Assembly: GCA_022571985.1 (NCBI GenBank)
Contig: JACZWU010000001.1
Location: forward strand, 343,501 to 407,500
From: Candidatus Zixiibacteriota bacterium
GTDB taxonomy: Bacteria > Zixibacteria > MSB-5A5 > GN15 > FEB-12
Reading direction: 5' to 3'
Length of the DNA stretch: 64,000 bases
In this document: positions 37,154 through 50,879 of the stretch, piece by piece
How positions within the stretch are numbered: position 1 is the first letter of the stretch
How the letters are laid out: each line of letters starts with the position of its first letter
The notes under the pieces: model-generated
What the model was told of the DNA's origin: nothing
Database searches by the model: none
Seen by the model: only the letters and a program-made list of their open reading frames with translations
Made by a program: the position numbers and the translations under genes

Positions 37154-37576
37154 CTATACACCTTCTGTATCTTCTCTGCGGACAAACCTTGTCTTAATAG
37201 GCAGCTTTCTGGAGGCCAGACGCATGGCTTCTCTGGCCAGTTCTTCAGAGACTCCTTCAACTTCAAACATAATTCTGCCGGGCTTAACAACTGCCACCCA
37301 ATATTCCGGGGCGCCTTTACCTTTTCCCATTCTGGTTTCTGCCGGTTTTTTAGTCACCGGTTTATCCGGAAATACCCTGATCCAGATTTTACCGCCACGT
37401 TTGATATAGCGCGTCATAGCCACCCGAGCTGCTTCAATCTGACGGTTTGTCATCCAGCAAGGCTCAAGGGCTTTCAGTCCATATTCACCAAAATCGATAT
37501 TAAATCCGCCTTTGGCTTTGCCGCCTCTGCGGCCGCGCTGCTGTTTACGAAACTTTGTTTTCTTTGGCATTAACAT
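37154..37576 (-). CDS. rplP: 50S ribosomal protein L16
   Basis: 140 aa. Positions A-site tRNA in the 50[21 protein letters not shown], the [20 protein letters not shown] region and [18 protein letters not shown] are diagnostic. Either ATG 37576 or ATG 37570 could be used; GGATAG is better spaced for the former. Confidence 0.97.
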   Translation of the reverse strand: MLMPKKTKFRKQQRGRRGGKAKGGFNIDFGEYGLKALEPCWMTNRQIEAARVAMTRYIKRGGKIWIRVFPDKPVTKKPAETRMGKGKGAPEYWVAVVKPGRIMFEVEGVSEELAREAMRLASRKLPIKTRFVRREDTEGV

Positions 37577-37609
37577 AAGTTTATCTATCCGGAAATCTTA
37601 AAGTTTTCC

Positions 37610-38626
37610 TTATTTCTCCTTAGAGTCATCCTTAGCTTTTACAGCCGGTTTGTCAGCTGCCGGCTTTGAATCGGTTTTCTTCGGCATTGCTGTCTTTGGC
37701 CCGGTCGCTTTTGCAGGCGCGTCAGGTCGATGCCCTTTTGGAGCTTCACCGGCTGCCGGCTTAGATTCGATTTTCTTCGGCATAGTTGTCTTTTGTCCGG
37801 TCGGTCTTGAGGGCGCATCAGGACGGCGACCTTTAGGAGCCTGGTCACCTGCTCCGGCTTTACGAACACGACCGCGAGGACGTTTGCCGTCACCACCGCC
37901 TCTGGGCCTGCGCTGGTCAGGACGGCGTCGCGAGGCCTGCTGCTCGTCTGATCGCTCAGTATCACGCTGCTGTTCTGGCTGACCGACAAAGTTTCCTTTT
38001 CCCATAATTTCGCCACGGCAAATCCAGACTTTGACTCCTATGCAGCCATAAGTGGTGTGAGCGGTCGCGATAGAATAATCGATGTCAGCACGCAGAGTAT
38101 GTAGAGGAACTCTGCCGGCGTGATATTTTTCCGAACGTGCAATCTCGGCACCTCCCAGACGCCCACCACATTGAATTTTTATGCCAACTGCTCCCATTTT
38201 CATAGTAGCAGCCAGAGATTTTTTCATAGCTCTCCGGAACGACACCCGGCCTTCAAGCTGTCTGGCGATTGAATCTGCCACTAAAGCAGCATCCAGTTCC
38301 GGCTTTCTTACTTCCACAATGTTCAAAACAATATCTTTGCCGGTCAAAAGTTTAAGTTCATCGCGCAGTTTATCTACCTCGGCTCCTTTTCGACCAATGA
38401 CGATTCCAGGGCGCGAAGTATGAATATCTACCGATACTCTTTTGGGGACACGTGCAATCTGAACGCTTGAAATGCCGGCATTTTCCAGACGGCGTTTTAC
38501 ATATTTTTTTATCTGAATATCTTCGTACAGCAGATCTGCAACTTTGTACCCCGGCGCAAACCAGCGGCTGTTCCAGGTGCGAATTATGCCCAGTCTAAAC
38601 CCTATTGGATGTGTCTTTTGACCCAA
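37610..38626 (-). CDS. rpsC: 30S ribosomal protein S3 with long repetitive C-terminal tail
   Basis: 338 aa, about 110-125 longer than usual S3. Normal KH domain ([20 protein letters not shown]) and C-domain ([36 protein letters not shown]) end near residue 212. A Gln/Arg/Gly-rich linker follows, then two tandem 32-residue repeats of the form APKGxRPDAPxxxTGxKTxM-PKKxxSKPAA, then [10 protein letters not shown]3 lies at the mRNA entry channel, so a basic tail could touch mRNA or membrane; that is inference. Confidence 0.97.
   Translation of the reverse strand: MGQKTHPIGFRLGIIRTWNSRWFAPGYKVADLLYEDIQIKKYVKRRLENAGISSVQIARVPKRVSVDIHTSRPGIVIGRKGAEVDKLRDELKLLTGKDIVLNIVEVRKPELDAALVADSIARQLEGRVSFRRAMKKSLAATMKMGAVGIKIQCGGRLGGAEIARSEKYHAGRVPLHTLRADIDYSIATAHTTYGCIGVKVWICRGEIMGKGNFVGQPEQQRDTERSDEQQASRRRPDQRRPRGGGDGKRPRGRVRKAGAGDQAPKGRRPDAPSRPTGQKTTMPKKIESKPAAGEAPKGHRPDAPAKATGPKTAMPKKTDSKPAADKPAVKAKDDSKEK
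37656..37847 (-). repeat. Two-copy 96-bp tandem repeat in the S3 tail
   Basis: Copies at 37656-37751 and 37752-37847 share the spacing of GCTGCCGGCT, TTCTTCGGCAT and GGTC landmarks at exactly 96 bases, encoding two 32-residue units. They are diverged at many positions, so the duplication is not recent. Confidence 0.85.
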
Positions 38627-38644
38627 AACTAAATTCCTAACCTC

Positions 38645-39193
38645 TTACTTATCATCTTTTTTAACAGTCTTTGTTGTCGTTTTTTTGGCTGTGGTAGTTT
38701 TAGCCTTAGCTGCCGTAGCTTTGGATTTTCCACTTTTCGCCTTGGCTGTCTTCTTAGTACTAATTTTTTTCTTCTTCTTTACTGCAGCAGTCTTCGTGCT
38801 GCCTTCGGAGGACTTGCCTGCCTTGACTGCCGGCTGGACTATGTCTGCTTCACCTTCGAGATGTATGGTCAGGTGGCAGAAACGTTTTCTGATTCTGAAA
38901 ACACGTCCCATTGATTGAAATCTCAACCTCTTGGCAGTAGGGGCCGCGTCAACTATTACATTTGTTACCACTAAGTCTTCCGGTTTCAGGTGGTCGGTCC
39001 CTTGAATAGACAGAGCATTGGCTGCGGCAGACTTAACAGTTTTAGCGATATGCCTGGCTGCGATACGGGGAGTGAAGTTAAGCACGTTAAGTGCTTTTTC
39101 AACCGGCATACCTTTTACCATATCACCTACTAAGCGCATTTTGCGCGGCGGGATGCTGACATATCTTAATCTTGCTGTTGAGCGCACAATCAT
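38645..39193 (-). CDS. rplV: 50S ribosomal protein L22 with long lysine-rich tail
   Basis: 182 aa against ~110-120 typical. Core: RYVSIPPRKMRLVGDMVKGM, AAAN(A)LS, then PTAKRLRFQSMGRVFRIRKR, whose loop lines the exit tunnel. From about residue 120 a Lys/Ala/Thr tail (KKKKKISTKKTAKAKSGKSK) resembles histone-H1-like tails. The start overlaps nothing; rpsS is 8 bases upstream. Confidence 0.97.
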   Translation of the reverse strand: MIVRSTARLRYVSIPPRKMRLVGDMVKGMPVEKALNVLNFTPRIAARHIAKTVKSAAANALSIQGTDHLKPEDLVVTNVIVDAAPTAKRLRFQSMGRVFRIRKRFCHLTIHLEGEADIVQPAVKAGKSSEGSTKTAAVKKKKKISTKKTAKAKSGKSKATAAKAKTTTAKKTTTKTVKKDDK

Positions 39194-39201
39194 AGCTTTT
39201 C

Positions 39202-39501
39202 TTATCCTGTACTTCTTTTTATAGAAGATCCACGTTCGGTTAATTTGCCGGCATGACCGCGAAACGTTCTGGTTGGAGAAAATTCACCGAGTTTATGTCC
39301 GACCATATTTTCAGTTACGAAAATAGGCACAAATTTCTTGCCGTTGTGAACCGCAAAAGTATGCCCCACAAATTCCGGCAGGACGGTTGAGCGCCGCGAC
39401 CAGGTCTTGATGACTTTCTTTTCATTCGATTCGTTAAGAGCCTCAACTTTTTTCTGAAGCTTCTCGTCTACAAACGGTCCTTTTTTTAATGAGCGTGGCA
39501 T
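39202..39501 (-). CDS. rpsS: 30S ribosomal protein S19
   Basis: 99 aa. Head protein, partner of S13. [20 protein letters not shown] and [17 protein letters not shown] are diagnostic. Confidence 0.97.
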   Translation of the reverse strand: MPRSLKKGPFVDEKLQKKVEALNESNEKKVIKTWSRRSTVLPEFVGHTFAVHNGKKFVPIFVTENMVGHKLGEFSPTRTFRGHAGKLTERGSSIKRSTG

Positions 39502-39517
39502 AAGTTCAATCTACTCC

Positions 39518-40351
39518 CTATTTTTTCGCTCTGCGATCTTCCACTAAGTGGGCCAGTGATTTTCTTTTACTTCTTGTTTTATAGCCTTTAGTCGGCTTAC
39601 CCCAGGGTGTACAGGGATGACGTCCACCCGAGCTGCGGCCTTCACCACCACCCATAGGATGGTCAACCGGGTTCATAGCCACACCCCTGACCGACGGTCT
39701 TCTGCCTCTCCAGCGCGAGGCACCGGCTTTGCCCCAGGTAACGTTTTTATGAAACAGGTTGGAAACCTGACCATAAGTCGCAAAGCATGAGGTCGGCACT
39801 ATGCGAACTTCACCGGAAGGCATTTTCAATGTCGTTTTGTTTCCTTCGCGAGCCACCAGCTGAACAAACGCGCCTGCCGAACGAGCCATCTGAGCGCCTT
39901 TGCCCGGACGCAATTCGATATTGTGACAGATTGTTCCCAGCGGCATATGCTGCAACCTGGTGGCATTGCCAATTTTGTTGTCAACATTTTCACCCGAGAC
40001 AATCATAGTGTCGACTTTGAGATTAGCCGGAGCTACAATATATCTTTTTTCACCGTCAAGATAATGAAGCAGGGCGATTCGAGCCGAGCGATTCGGGTCG
40101 TATTCTATGGAAGCTACCCTGGCCGGTACATCAAACTTGTTCCGCTTAAAGTCGATTAAGCGGTAGCGGCGCTTGTGTCCGCCGCCTCTGCAATAGGCTG
40201 TAATGCGACCTTTGTTATTGCGGCCACCTGATTTTTTCAGCGGTCTGATTAATGATTTTTCCGGTACGCTCGACGTAATTTCTTCATCAAACACAGGCAC
40301 AGTTCTGAACCTGAGCGACGGTGTAACCGGTCTAAACTTTTTAATAGCCAT
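39518..40351 (-). CDS. rplB: 50S ribosomal protein L2
   Basis: 277 aa. Essential for subunit association and peptidyl transfer. [20 protein letters not shown], and the conserved [18 protein letters not shown] (contains the functionally key His) near the C-terminus are intact. Confidence 0.98.
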   Translation of the reverse strand: MAIKKFRPVTPSLRFRTVPVFDEEITSSVPEKSLIRPLKKSGGRNNKGRITAYCRGGGHKRRYRLIDFKRNKFDVPARVASIEYDPNRSARIALLHYLDGEKRYIVAPANLKVDTMIVSGENVDNKIGNATRLQHMPLGTICHNIELRPGKGAQMARSAGAFVQLVAREGNKTTLKMPSGEVRIVPTSCFATYGQVSNLFHKNVTWGKAGASRWRGRRPSVRGVAMNPVDHPMGGGEGRSSGGRHPCTPWGKPTKGYKTRSKRKSLAHLVEDRRAKK

Positions 40352-40372
40352 CTTATATATCTGCCCTAATCA

Positions 40373-40666
40373 TTAACCTTCAAATATCGAAATTACTTCG
40401 CCTTCTTTAAGCCTGACAAATGCTTTTTTCCAGCTTAAGGTTCTGCCCTCTGGATGCCGTCCTACTCGGCGAGTTTTCCCGGGGACGACCAGTGTGCGGA
40501 CATCTACAACTTTTACCTTGAAAGCATTTTCTACGGCTTTTTTGATAACGTGCTTATTAGCCTTTTTATCAACCCTGAAAACATATTCATTATTTTTGGC
40601 ACGCAGATCGGTTGTGCGCTCTGTAGCAATATGAGAATAAATCAGCTGGCGTGAATCGTGGCTCAT
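40373..40666 (-). CDS. rplW: 50S ribosomal protein L23
   Basis: 97 aa. Docking site for trigger factor and SRP at the tunnel exit. YVFRVDKKANKHVIKKAVEN and the ending WKKAFVRLKEGEVISIFEG are conserved. ATG overlaps the rplD stop by 4 bases (ATGA). Confidence 0.97.
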   Translation of the reverse strand: MSHDSRQLIYSHIATERTTDLRAKNNEYVFRVDKKANKHVIKKAVENAFKVKVVDVRTLVVPGKTRRVGRHPEGRTLSWKKAFVRLKEGEVISIFEG

Positions 40667-41286
40667 ACGAACACCTCCTGAACCTTGTCAAGGCCGGCTT
40701 TGGTCATCACCAGTACATCAGCATTGATCAAGTCGTAGCCATTGGCCAGTGAAGCGCGCGTATATTTGGTGCGCTGCAGATTCCTGCAGGACATGACCAG
40801 GTTTTCGTTTTTGCCTTCATCGAGCACCAGACACTTCTTATTTTCCAATCCCAGATTTGCCAGCATATTCACCATCGCCTTGGTTTTAGGCTCATCGAAT
40901 GAAATCTTATCCAGCACTTTAATTGACTTACTCTGAGCCTTATCTGAAAAAATTGACTGAAAAACTTTTCTCTTCATTTTCTTAGGCAGTTTAGAGCCAT
41001 AGGACCTTGGCTGAGGTCCGAAAACGGTACCGCCGCCCCTCCAGAGAGGCGAACGAATAGTACCTGCCCGGGCACGTCCTGTGCCTTTCTGACGATAAGG
41101 CTTTCTGCCGCCACCGCGAACTTCGCCGCGCTGTTTGGTCTTGGCAGTACCCTGTCTCTGGCGAGCCAGATAATTGACTACATACTGATGCACCAGGGAC
41201 TCGCTTGGCTCGACACCGAAAACTTCCGGCTTGAGTGTTACCTTGCCGACTTCTTTGCCATCCTGATTGTATACCGTAACGTTCAT
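40663..41286 (-). CDS. rplD: 50S ribosomal protein L4
   Basis: 207 aa. Constricts the exit tunnel; in enterobacteria it also autoregulates the S10 operon. GGGRKPYRQKGTGRARAGTI and SPLWRGGGTVFGPQPRSYG form the extended loop. Confidence 0.97.
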   Translation of the reverse strand: MNVTVYNQDGKEVGKVTLKPEVFGVEPSESLVHQYVVNYLARQRQGTAKTKQRGEVRGGGRKPYRQKGTGRARAGTIRSPLWRGGGTVFGPQPRSYGSKLPKKMKRKVFQSIFSDKAQSKSIKVLDKISFDEPKTKAMVNMLANLGLENKKCLVLDEGKNENLVMSCRNLQRTKYTRASLANGYDLINADVLVMTKAGLDKVQEVFV

Positions 41287-41292
41287 CTAAAT

Positions 41293-41919
41293 TTATCTTC
41301 TGTTCGAGTTTCTAATTTTTAGCAGCGAACCATTAAAACCGGGTACAGGGCCTTTAACAAGAATCAGATTTTCATCCGGTATAACCCGCACAACTTCTAA
41401 GTTCAGAACGGTTACTTTATCTTTTCCCATCCTGCCGGACATCTTCATGCCCTTGAACACTCTCGAAGGATCTGATGACTGGCCGATAGAACCAGGCGCC
41501 CGCCAGCGGTCCGACTGACCGTGTGTCTTATCTCCGCCGGAAAAATGGTGACGCTTCATCGTACCTGAAAAACCGAGCCCACGCGAAATACCGGTAACAT
41601 CAACCCTCTCGCCTTCTTTGAAAATATCAGCCTTGATTTCAGCTCCGGCCTCAAGCTCACTTTCGTCGAACTTGATTTCCCGAAGGTAGCGTGTCGGCTT
41701 TACGTTGGCATTTTCAAATCTTTTTTTCGAGGGCTTGTTGAAGCGACTTTCTTTTTGCGCTCCGAAGCCTACCTGAATGGCGCTGTAGCCATCTTTTTCT
41801 ATTGTCTTGACCTGAACGACATAGCATGGCCCCGCTTCTATGACGGTGACCGGCACAACTTCGCCGTCTTCGCGAAAGATTCGTGTCATTCCAAGTTTTT
41901 TTCCGAGAATTTCTTTCAT
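41293..41919 (-). CDS. rplC: 50S ribosomal protein L3
   Basis: 208 aa from ATG 41919; the track's extra Met is an upstream TTG. MKEILGKKLGMTRIFREDGE and GDKTHGQSDRWRAPGSIGQS with the Gln that is methylated in relatives. Central to 50S assembly. Confidence 0.97.
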   Translation of the reverse strand: MKEILGKKLGMTRIFREDGEVVPVTVIEAGPCYVVQVKTIEKDGYSAIQVGFGAQKESRFNKPSKKRFENANVKPTRYLREIKFDESELEAGAEIKADIFKEGERVDVTGISRGLGFSGTMKRHHFSGGDKTHGQSDRWRAPGSIGQSSDPSRVFKGMKMSGRMGKDKVTVLNLEVVRVIPDENLILVKGPVPGFNGSLLKIRNSNRR

Positions 41920-41930
41920 CAAATCATCTA

Positions 41931-42239
41931 TCAGGTTTTTATTTCGACATCCACACCAGCCGGTAAATCGAGCTTCATCAAAGCGTCAACTGTGGCCGGG
42001 GTCGATTCGTAAATATCAATTAATCTTTTATGTATTCTGGTTTCAAATTGTTCGCGCGACTTCTTGTCTACGTGCGGAGAGCGCAACACAGTATAAACCG
42101 TGCGCTTGGTCGGAAGCGGCACAGGTCCGATAATACGCGCACCAGTACGCAGCACCGTGTCAGTTATCTCTTTTGTCGAACGGTCTAAAGCGTAATGATC
42201 GTATGCTTTCAGCCTGATTCTTATTTTTTGTGCTTCCAT
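41931..42239 (-). CDS. rpsJ: 30S ribosomal protein S10
   Basis: 102 aa. Head protein and NusE of antitermination complexes. [20 protein letters not shown] and [20 protein letters not shown] are diagnostic. In this cluster it is 12 bases after tuf, so the S10 and str operons appear continuous. Confidence 0.97.
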   Translation of the reverse strand: MEAQKIRIRLKAYDHYALDRSTKEITDTVLRTGARIIGPVPLPTKRTVYTVLRSPHVDKKSREQFETRIHKRLIDIYESTPATVDALMKLDLPAGVDVEIKT

Positions 42240-42251
42240 TGTTCTTTCTAC

Positions 42252-43466
42252 TTATCCTTCAATCACTTCACTGACAACGCCGGCGCCGACTGTCTTGCCG
42301 CCCTCGCGGATGGCAAATCGAAGCTCTTTCTCAATTGCTATGGGCATTATCAACTCTACATCCATGGTTACATTATCGCCGGGCATGACCATCTCGACTC
42401 CGCTGGGAAGCTGAGCTATGCCGGTTACATCCGTTGTCCTGAAATAAAACTGGGGACGATATCCCGTGAAAAACGGGGTGTGACGACCACCCTCTTCTTT
42501 GGTCAATATATATACTTCTGCCTTAAACTTGGTGTGAGGCTTGATAGATCCCGGCTTGGCTAACACCATACCGCGCTCGATATCATCGCGATCTACTCCC
42601 CTTAAAAGAAGCCCGACATTATCGCCGGCACGACCCTCATCAAGAAGCTTACGAAACATCTCAACTCCGGTTACTACCGTCTTGGTGGTGTCTTTGATAC
42701 CAACCACTTCGACTTCTTCACCTACCTTGATAATGCCGCGATCTATGCGGCCGGTGCCCACTGTGCCGCGACCCGTTATCGAAAAGACATCTTCAATCGG
42801 CATCAAAAAGGGCTTGTCTATCTCACGCTTGGGATCCGGGATATAATTATCTAAAGAGTCTATCAACTCAACTATCGATTTGAAAGCCGGATCATCAAGA
42901 CTCTTCGATTCATCCAAGCCGGCTGTCATGGCCTGCAAGGCTGAACCACGGATTACAGGTATATCATCACCAGGAAACTCATAGACGCTTAAAAGCTCTC
43001 TGACTTCAAGCTCGACTAAGTCCAGCAGCTCCGGGTCATCGACCTGGTCGACTTTATTCATATAAACTATGATATAAGGAACGCCTACCTGACGAGCCAG
43101 AAGAATATGCTCGCGGGTCTGAGGCATTGGACCATCGGAAGCCGATACCACCAGAATGGCTCCATCCATCTGAGCCGCGCCGGTTATCATATTCTTGACA
43201 TAGTCCGCGTGACCGGGACAGTCGACGTGGGCATAGTGACGATTCTCTGATTCGTATTCTACGTGAGAGGTGGCAATGGTGATGCCCCGTTCACGTTCTT
43301 CGGGAGCGTTATCTATCGAGTCGAACGAACGGACCTCTGTGTTACCGCTCTTGCGTGACAAATACATGGTCATCGCCGCGGTCAGAGTTGTCTTTCCGTG
43401 ATCAACATGACCGATAGTACCTACATTTACATGTGGTTTCGTGCGCTCAAATTTCGCCTTGGCCAT
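42252..43466 (-). CDS. tuf: Elongation factor Tu, copy 1
   Basis: 404 aa. GTPase delivering aminoacyl-tRNA. G1 GHVDHGKT, G3 DCPGHADY, G4 NKVD; switch I reads [18 protein letters not shown] strong double Shine-Dalgarno (GGAGGTAATAAGGA) precedes ATG. Its protein differs from copy 2 at ten positions, half of them in a cluster near residues 196-216 (for example [19 protein letters not shown] against [19 protein letters not shown]). Last gene of the str segment. Confidence 0.98.
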   Translation of the reverse strand: MAKAKFERTKPHVNVGTIGHVDHGKTTLTAAMTMYLSRKSGNTEVRSFDSIDNAPEERERGITIATSHVEYESENRHYAHVDCPGHADYVKNMITGAAQMDGAILVVSASDGPMPQTREHILLARQVGVPYIIVYMNKVDQVDDPELLDLVELEVRELLSVYEFPGDDIPVIRGSALQAMTAGLDESKSLDDPAFKSIVELIDSLDNYIPDPKREIDKPFLMPIEDVFSITGRGTVGTGRIDRGIIKVGEEVEVVGIKDTTKTVVTGVEMFRKLLDEGRAGDNVGLLLRGVDRDDIERGMVLAKPGSIKPHTKFKAEVYILTKEEGGRHTPFFTGYRPQFYFRTTDVTGIAQLPSGVEMVMPGDNVTMDVELIMPIAIEKELRFAIREGGKTVGAGVVSEVIEG

Positions 43467-43483
43467 TTTCCTTATTACCTCCG

Positions 43484-45571
43484 CTAAACCTTAACTTTTT
43501 CCAGCATTTTTTGTGAAACTTCTGTCGGCACCGGGGCATACTTGGAAAACTGCATTGTAAAAGCAGCACGCCCCTGTGAAATATTTCTCAGTGTATTCGC
43601 ATAACCGAACATCTCCGAGAGCGGCACGGCTACAGCGATGACAGTAGCCGAATCACGCGGCACCATGCCAATGATTTTTCCACGTCTTGAATTTAAGTCT
43701 CCCACAACGGCTCCCATATAAGTCTCAGGGACCACAACTTCAACATCCATCATTGGCTCCAGGAGTTTAGGGCCGGCCTTTCTGGCGGCCGACTGAAAAG
43801 CCATAGAACCTGCAATTTTAAACGCAATTTCGCTGGAGTCAACTTCGTGAAATGAGCCGTCCAGTAATTCGCAATAAATTCCGGTCATATCATATCCGGC
43901 CAAAATACCATTTTGCATAGCTTCCTTGATGCCTTTTTCCACAGCCGGAATATATTCTCTGGGAATTGCACCGCCAACAATCTTATTGACAAATTCAAAT
44001 TCGGTGCCATCTTCGGCCGGTCTGACTTTTAAGACGACATGGCCAAACTGACCGCGTCCACCAGACTGGCGTATGAATCGGCCCTCGGCCTCGACCTCTC
44101 TGGAGATTGTCTCTTTATAGGCCACCGACGGACGTCCGACAGTAGCTTCTACATTAAACTCTCTCATCATCCGTTCTACCAGTATTTCGAGATGAAGTTC
44201 TCCCATACCACTTATAATGGTCTGACCTGTTTCTTCATCATATTTAACTATAAAAGTGGGATCTTCTTCGGCCAACTTAATCAAAGCTTCAGTAAGTTTT
44301 TCCTGATCAGACTGAGTTTTTGGTTCGATGGAGACTGAAACAACCGGTTTGGGGAAAGTCATCTTTTCTAAAACTATCGGATGCTTGACGTCACAGAGAG
44401 TGTCACCGGTAGTGGTTTTTCGCATTCCGATAATAGCCACAATGTCACCGGCGGCTGCTGATTTTATATCTTCGCGCTTGTTTGAGTGCATCCTCAAAAT
44501 CCTGGAGATTCTTTCTTTTATATTCGAATTCGGATTCAAAAGATAAGAGCCTGCTTTAATTTCGCCGGAATAGACCCGGACAAAAGTCAGCTTGCCAACA
44601 TAAGGGTCGGTCATAATCTTGAAAGCAAGTGCCGAGGTTGCCTCATCTATGCTTGCTTTTCTGGTCAAAATCTTAGTGGTATCGTCAGGGTCGTGGCCTT
44701 CGATTGCTGGTTTATCCAGAGGTGAGGGCAGGAAATCGATAACCGAGTCAAGAAGTTTTTGAATACCTTTGTTCTTAAAAGAGGAACCGCAGAGCACGGG
44801 AATCATGTGACCGCTGATAGTGGCCTTGCGAACCGCGGCCTGTACCTCAACAAGGTCGAGCTCTTCTTCGTTTAAGAACTGCTCCAACAGGTGGTCATCA
44901 TATTCGGCGACTGCTTCGAGTAATTTTTCACGATAATGCTTGGTGCTTTCGAGCATGTCATCCGGGACTTCCAGGTCTTCGTATGTCATCCCATGGGAGT
45001 CTTCATGGAACACCCGGAATTTCATAGAGAGCAGGTCGATAATCCCGGCAAACATCTCCCCTTCACCGGCCGGAATGCTGACCGCCACACAGTTCGACCC
45101 GAAGCGTTCATTCATGGCGTTTATAGTGCGGTCAAAGCTGGCACCGGTTCTATCCATTTTATTGATATAAGCGATTCTGGGAACGCCATATTTATCTGCC
45201 TGCCTCCAGACAGTCTCAGATTGCGGCTCAACCCCGCCAACTGCACAGAAAAGAGCTACTGCACCATCAAGAACCCGTAGCGAACGTTCTACCTCGACTG
45301 TAAAATCTACGTGACCGGGAGTATCAATTATATTGATAGTGTGATCGCGCCAAAAACAGGTGGTTGAGGCCGAAGTGATAGTAATACCACGCTCTTTTTC
45401 TTGCTCCATCCAGTCCATAGTGGCGGCACCTTCATGCACCTCACCGAGTCGGTGCGTCTTGCCTGTGTAAAACAGAATACGCTCCGTGGTGGTGGTTTTG
45501 CCGGCATCAATATGAGCCATAATGCCGATATTTCTTACTTTCTTAAGGTCCATTTCACTCTTTTTGGGCAT
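43484..45571 (-). CDS. fusA: Elongation factor G
   Basis: 695 aa from ATG 45571 ([12 protein letters not shown]); the track's TTG 45607 adds 12 unlikely residues, and ATG 45553 with AGAGTG upstream is also possible. Translocation GTPase: [31 protein letters not shown], and the domain IV tip region with [20 protein letters not shown]. Gap of 166 bases to rpsG is the second largest inside the cluster. Confidence 0.97.
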   Translation of the reverse strand: MPKKSEMDLKKVRNIGIMAHIDAGKTTTTERILFYTGKTHRLGEVHEGAATMDWMEQEKERGITITSASTTCFWRDHTINIIDTPGHVDFTVEVERSLRVLDGAVALFCAVGGVEPQSETVWRQADKYGVPRIAYINKMDRTGASFDRTINAMNERFGSNCVAVSIPAGEGEMFAGIIDLLSMKFRVFHEDSHGMTYEDLEVPDDMLESTKHYREKLLEAVAEYDDHLLEQFLNEEELDLVEVQAAVRKATISGHMIPVLCGSSFKNKGIQKLLDSVIDFLPSPLDKPAIEGHDPDDTTKILTRKASIDEATSALAFKIMTDPYVGKLTFVRVYSGEIKAGSYLLNPNSNIKERISRILRMHSNKREDIKSAAAGDIVAIIGMRKTTTGDTLCDVKHPIVLEKMTFPKPVVSVSIEPKTQSDQEKLTEALIKLAEEDPTFIVKYDEETGQTIISGMGELHLEILVERMMREFNVEATVGRPSVAYKETISREVEAEGRFIRQSGGRGQFGHVVLKVRPAEDGTEFEFVNKIVGGAIPREYIPAVEKGIKEAMQNGILAGYDMTGIYCELLDGSFHEVDSSEIAFKIAGSMAFQSAARKAGPKLLEPMMDVEVVVPETYMGAVVGDLNSRRGKIIGMVPRDSATVIAVAVPLSEMFGYANTLRNISQGRAAFTMQFSKYAPVPTEVSQKMLEKVKV

Positions 45572-45737
45572 AAAAAAGCCCTGACTGATTGTAGCAACTC
45601 TAAGCAACGGCTTTTAGAAAAGCTCCACACCCGGTCAATAAATCAGTAGGGTTCTACCAAGGGGGAAAAGCTGATCAAAATCACCTAAGCCAGATTATTA
45701 ACTCCCATTTTGTAATACAACAACCTCATTTCGTAGA

Positions 45738-46208
45738 CTACCATCTGAAATGTGCAAAAGCCTTATTAGCTTCTGCCATTTTGTGGGTGTCTTCTTTTTT
45801 CTTAATTGCCGAGCCTTCACTATTGGCTGCGGCCAAAAATTCAGAGGCCAATTTATCGGCCATCGTTTTATCATTTCTTGTTCCGGCATAATGAATAATC
45901 CATCTGATTGACAGAGCCGTGCGACGCTCTGGACGAACCTCTATCGGCACCTGATAAGTAGCGCCGCCCACTCGACGGGAACGAACTTCCAGTACCGGCT
46001 TGACGTTGCTGACAGCCTTATGGAAAAGGTCCAGTCCCTCTTCACCGGCTTTCTTGCTCAGCGTCTCAATGGCATCATACAAAATACTCTCAGAGATAGA
46101 TTTCTTTCCCCGCTTCATGAGATAATTGACAAACTGCGAAACCAGCTTGTCATTAAACTTGGGGTCCGGCATTAGCCGTTTTCTCTGTGCTTTACTTCTT
46201 CTTGACAT
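45738..46208 (-). CDS. rpsG: 30S ribosomal protein S7
   Basis: 156 aa. Nucleates assembly of the 30S head. MSRRSKAQRKRLMPDPKFND, GGATYQVPIEVRPERRTALS and ANKAFAHFRW at the end are typical. Confidence 0.97.
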   Translation of the reverse strand: MSRRSKAQRKRLMPDPKFNDKLVSQFVNYLMKRGKKSISESILYDAIETLSKKAGEEGLDLFHKAVSNVKPVLEVRSRRVGGATYQVPIEVRPERRTALSIRWIIHYAGTRNDKTMADKLASEFLAAANSEGSAIKKKEDTHKMAEANKAFAHFRW

Positions 46209-46228
46209 ATTGTATCAGTTACAATTTT

Positions 46229-46603
46229 CTATTCTTTAGGTTTTCTGGTGCCGTACTTTGAACGGCCTCTTTTTCTGTCGGCAACTCCGGCGGTATCCAT
46301 GGTTCCTCTTATGATGTGATATCTCACACCCGGTAAATCCTTGATACGACCACCACGAATAAGAACAATCGAGTGTTCCTGTAGATTGTGACCTTCTCCC
46401 GGAATATAAGCCGTTACTTCCATCTGATTAGTAAGCCTGACACGGGCTACTTTTCTAAGAGCCGAGTTCGGCTTTTTGGGGGTTGAAGTGTATACCCTGG
46501 TACATACCCCACGTTTTTGGGGACATGAGTTCAATGCCGGAGTATTCCCTTTTTGCTTCTTGAGCTTACGCCCTTTTCTAATCAGCTGGTTTATTGTTGG
46601 CAC
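46229..46603 (-). CDS. rpsL: 30S ribosomal protein S12
   Basis: 124 aa. Decoding-centre protein. [20 protein letters not shown] keeps the Lys that is changed in streptomycin-resistant mutants, and KDLPGVRYH contains the Asp that is methylthiolated in some bacteria. It follows rpoC with 80 bases between, joining the rif and str segments. Confidence 0.97.
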   Translation of the reverse strand: MPTINQLIRKGRKLKKQKGNTPALNSCPQKRGVCTRVYTSTPKKPNSALRKVARVRLTNQMEVTAYIPGEGHNLQEHSIVLIRGGRIKDLPGVRYHIIRGTMDTAGVADRKRGRSKYGTRKPKE

Positions 46604-46683
46604 TTTTCTTTCAAATTCCTCTTAGTCGTTTTCAAATACAGACTTGCATTATATCTAATAATAATGCCCTGTCAAGGCTTTTA

Positions 46684-50802
<4,119 letters not shown>

Positions 50803-50832
50803 CTATTTCCACTCCTTATTATATCATTAGCC

Positions 50833-50854
50833 GCGGTTCAATTAAATAAACCGC
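50833..50854 (-). other. Hairpin in the rpoB-rpoC gap
   Basis: GCGGTT-10-base AT loop-AACCGC lies in the 77-base gap. It has no T-run, so it is more likely an RNA-processing or stability stem than a terminator. Confidence 0.4.
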
Positions 50855-50879
50855 AGGAAACTTTTTTCAAGAATATCAG

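Noticed and set aside
45608-45737. Possible extra gene or promoter in the rpsG-fusA gap
   Set aside because: I see only a small GCTTTT/AAAAGC inverted repeat and no convincing -35/-10 pair or frame.
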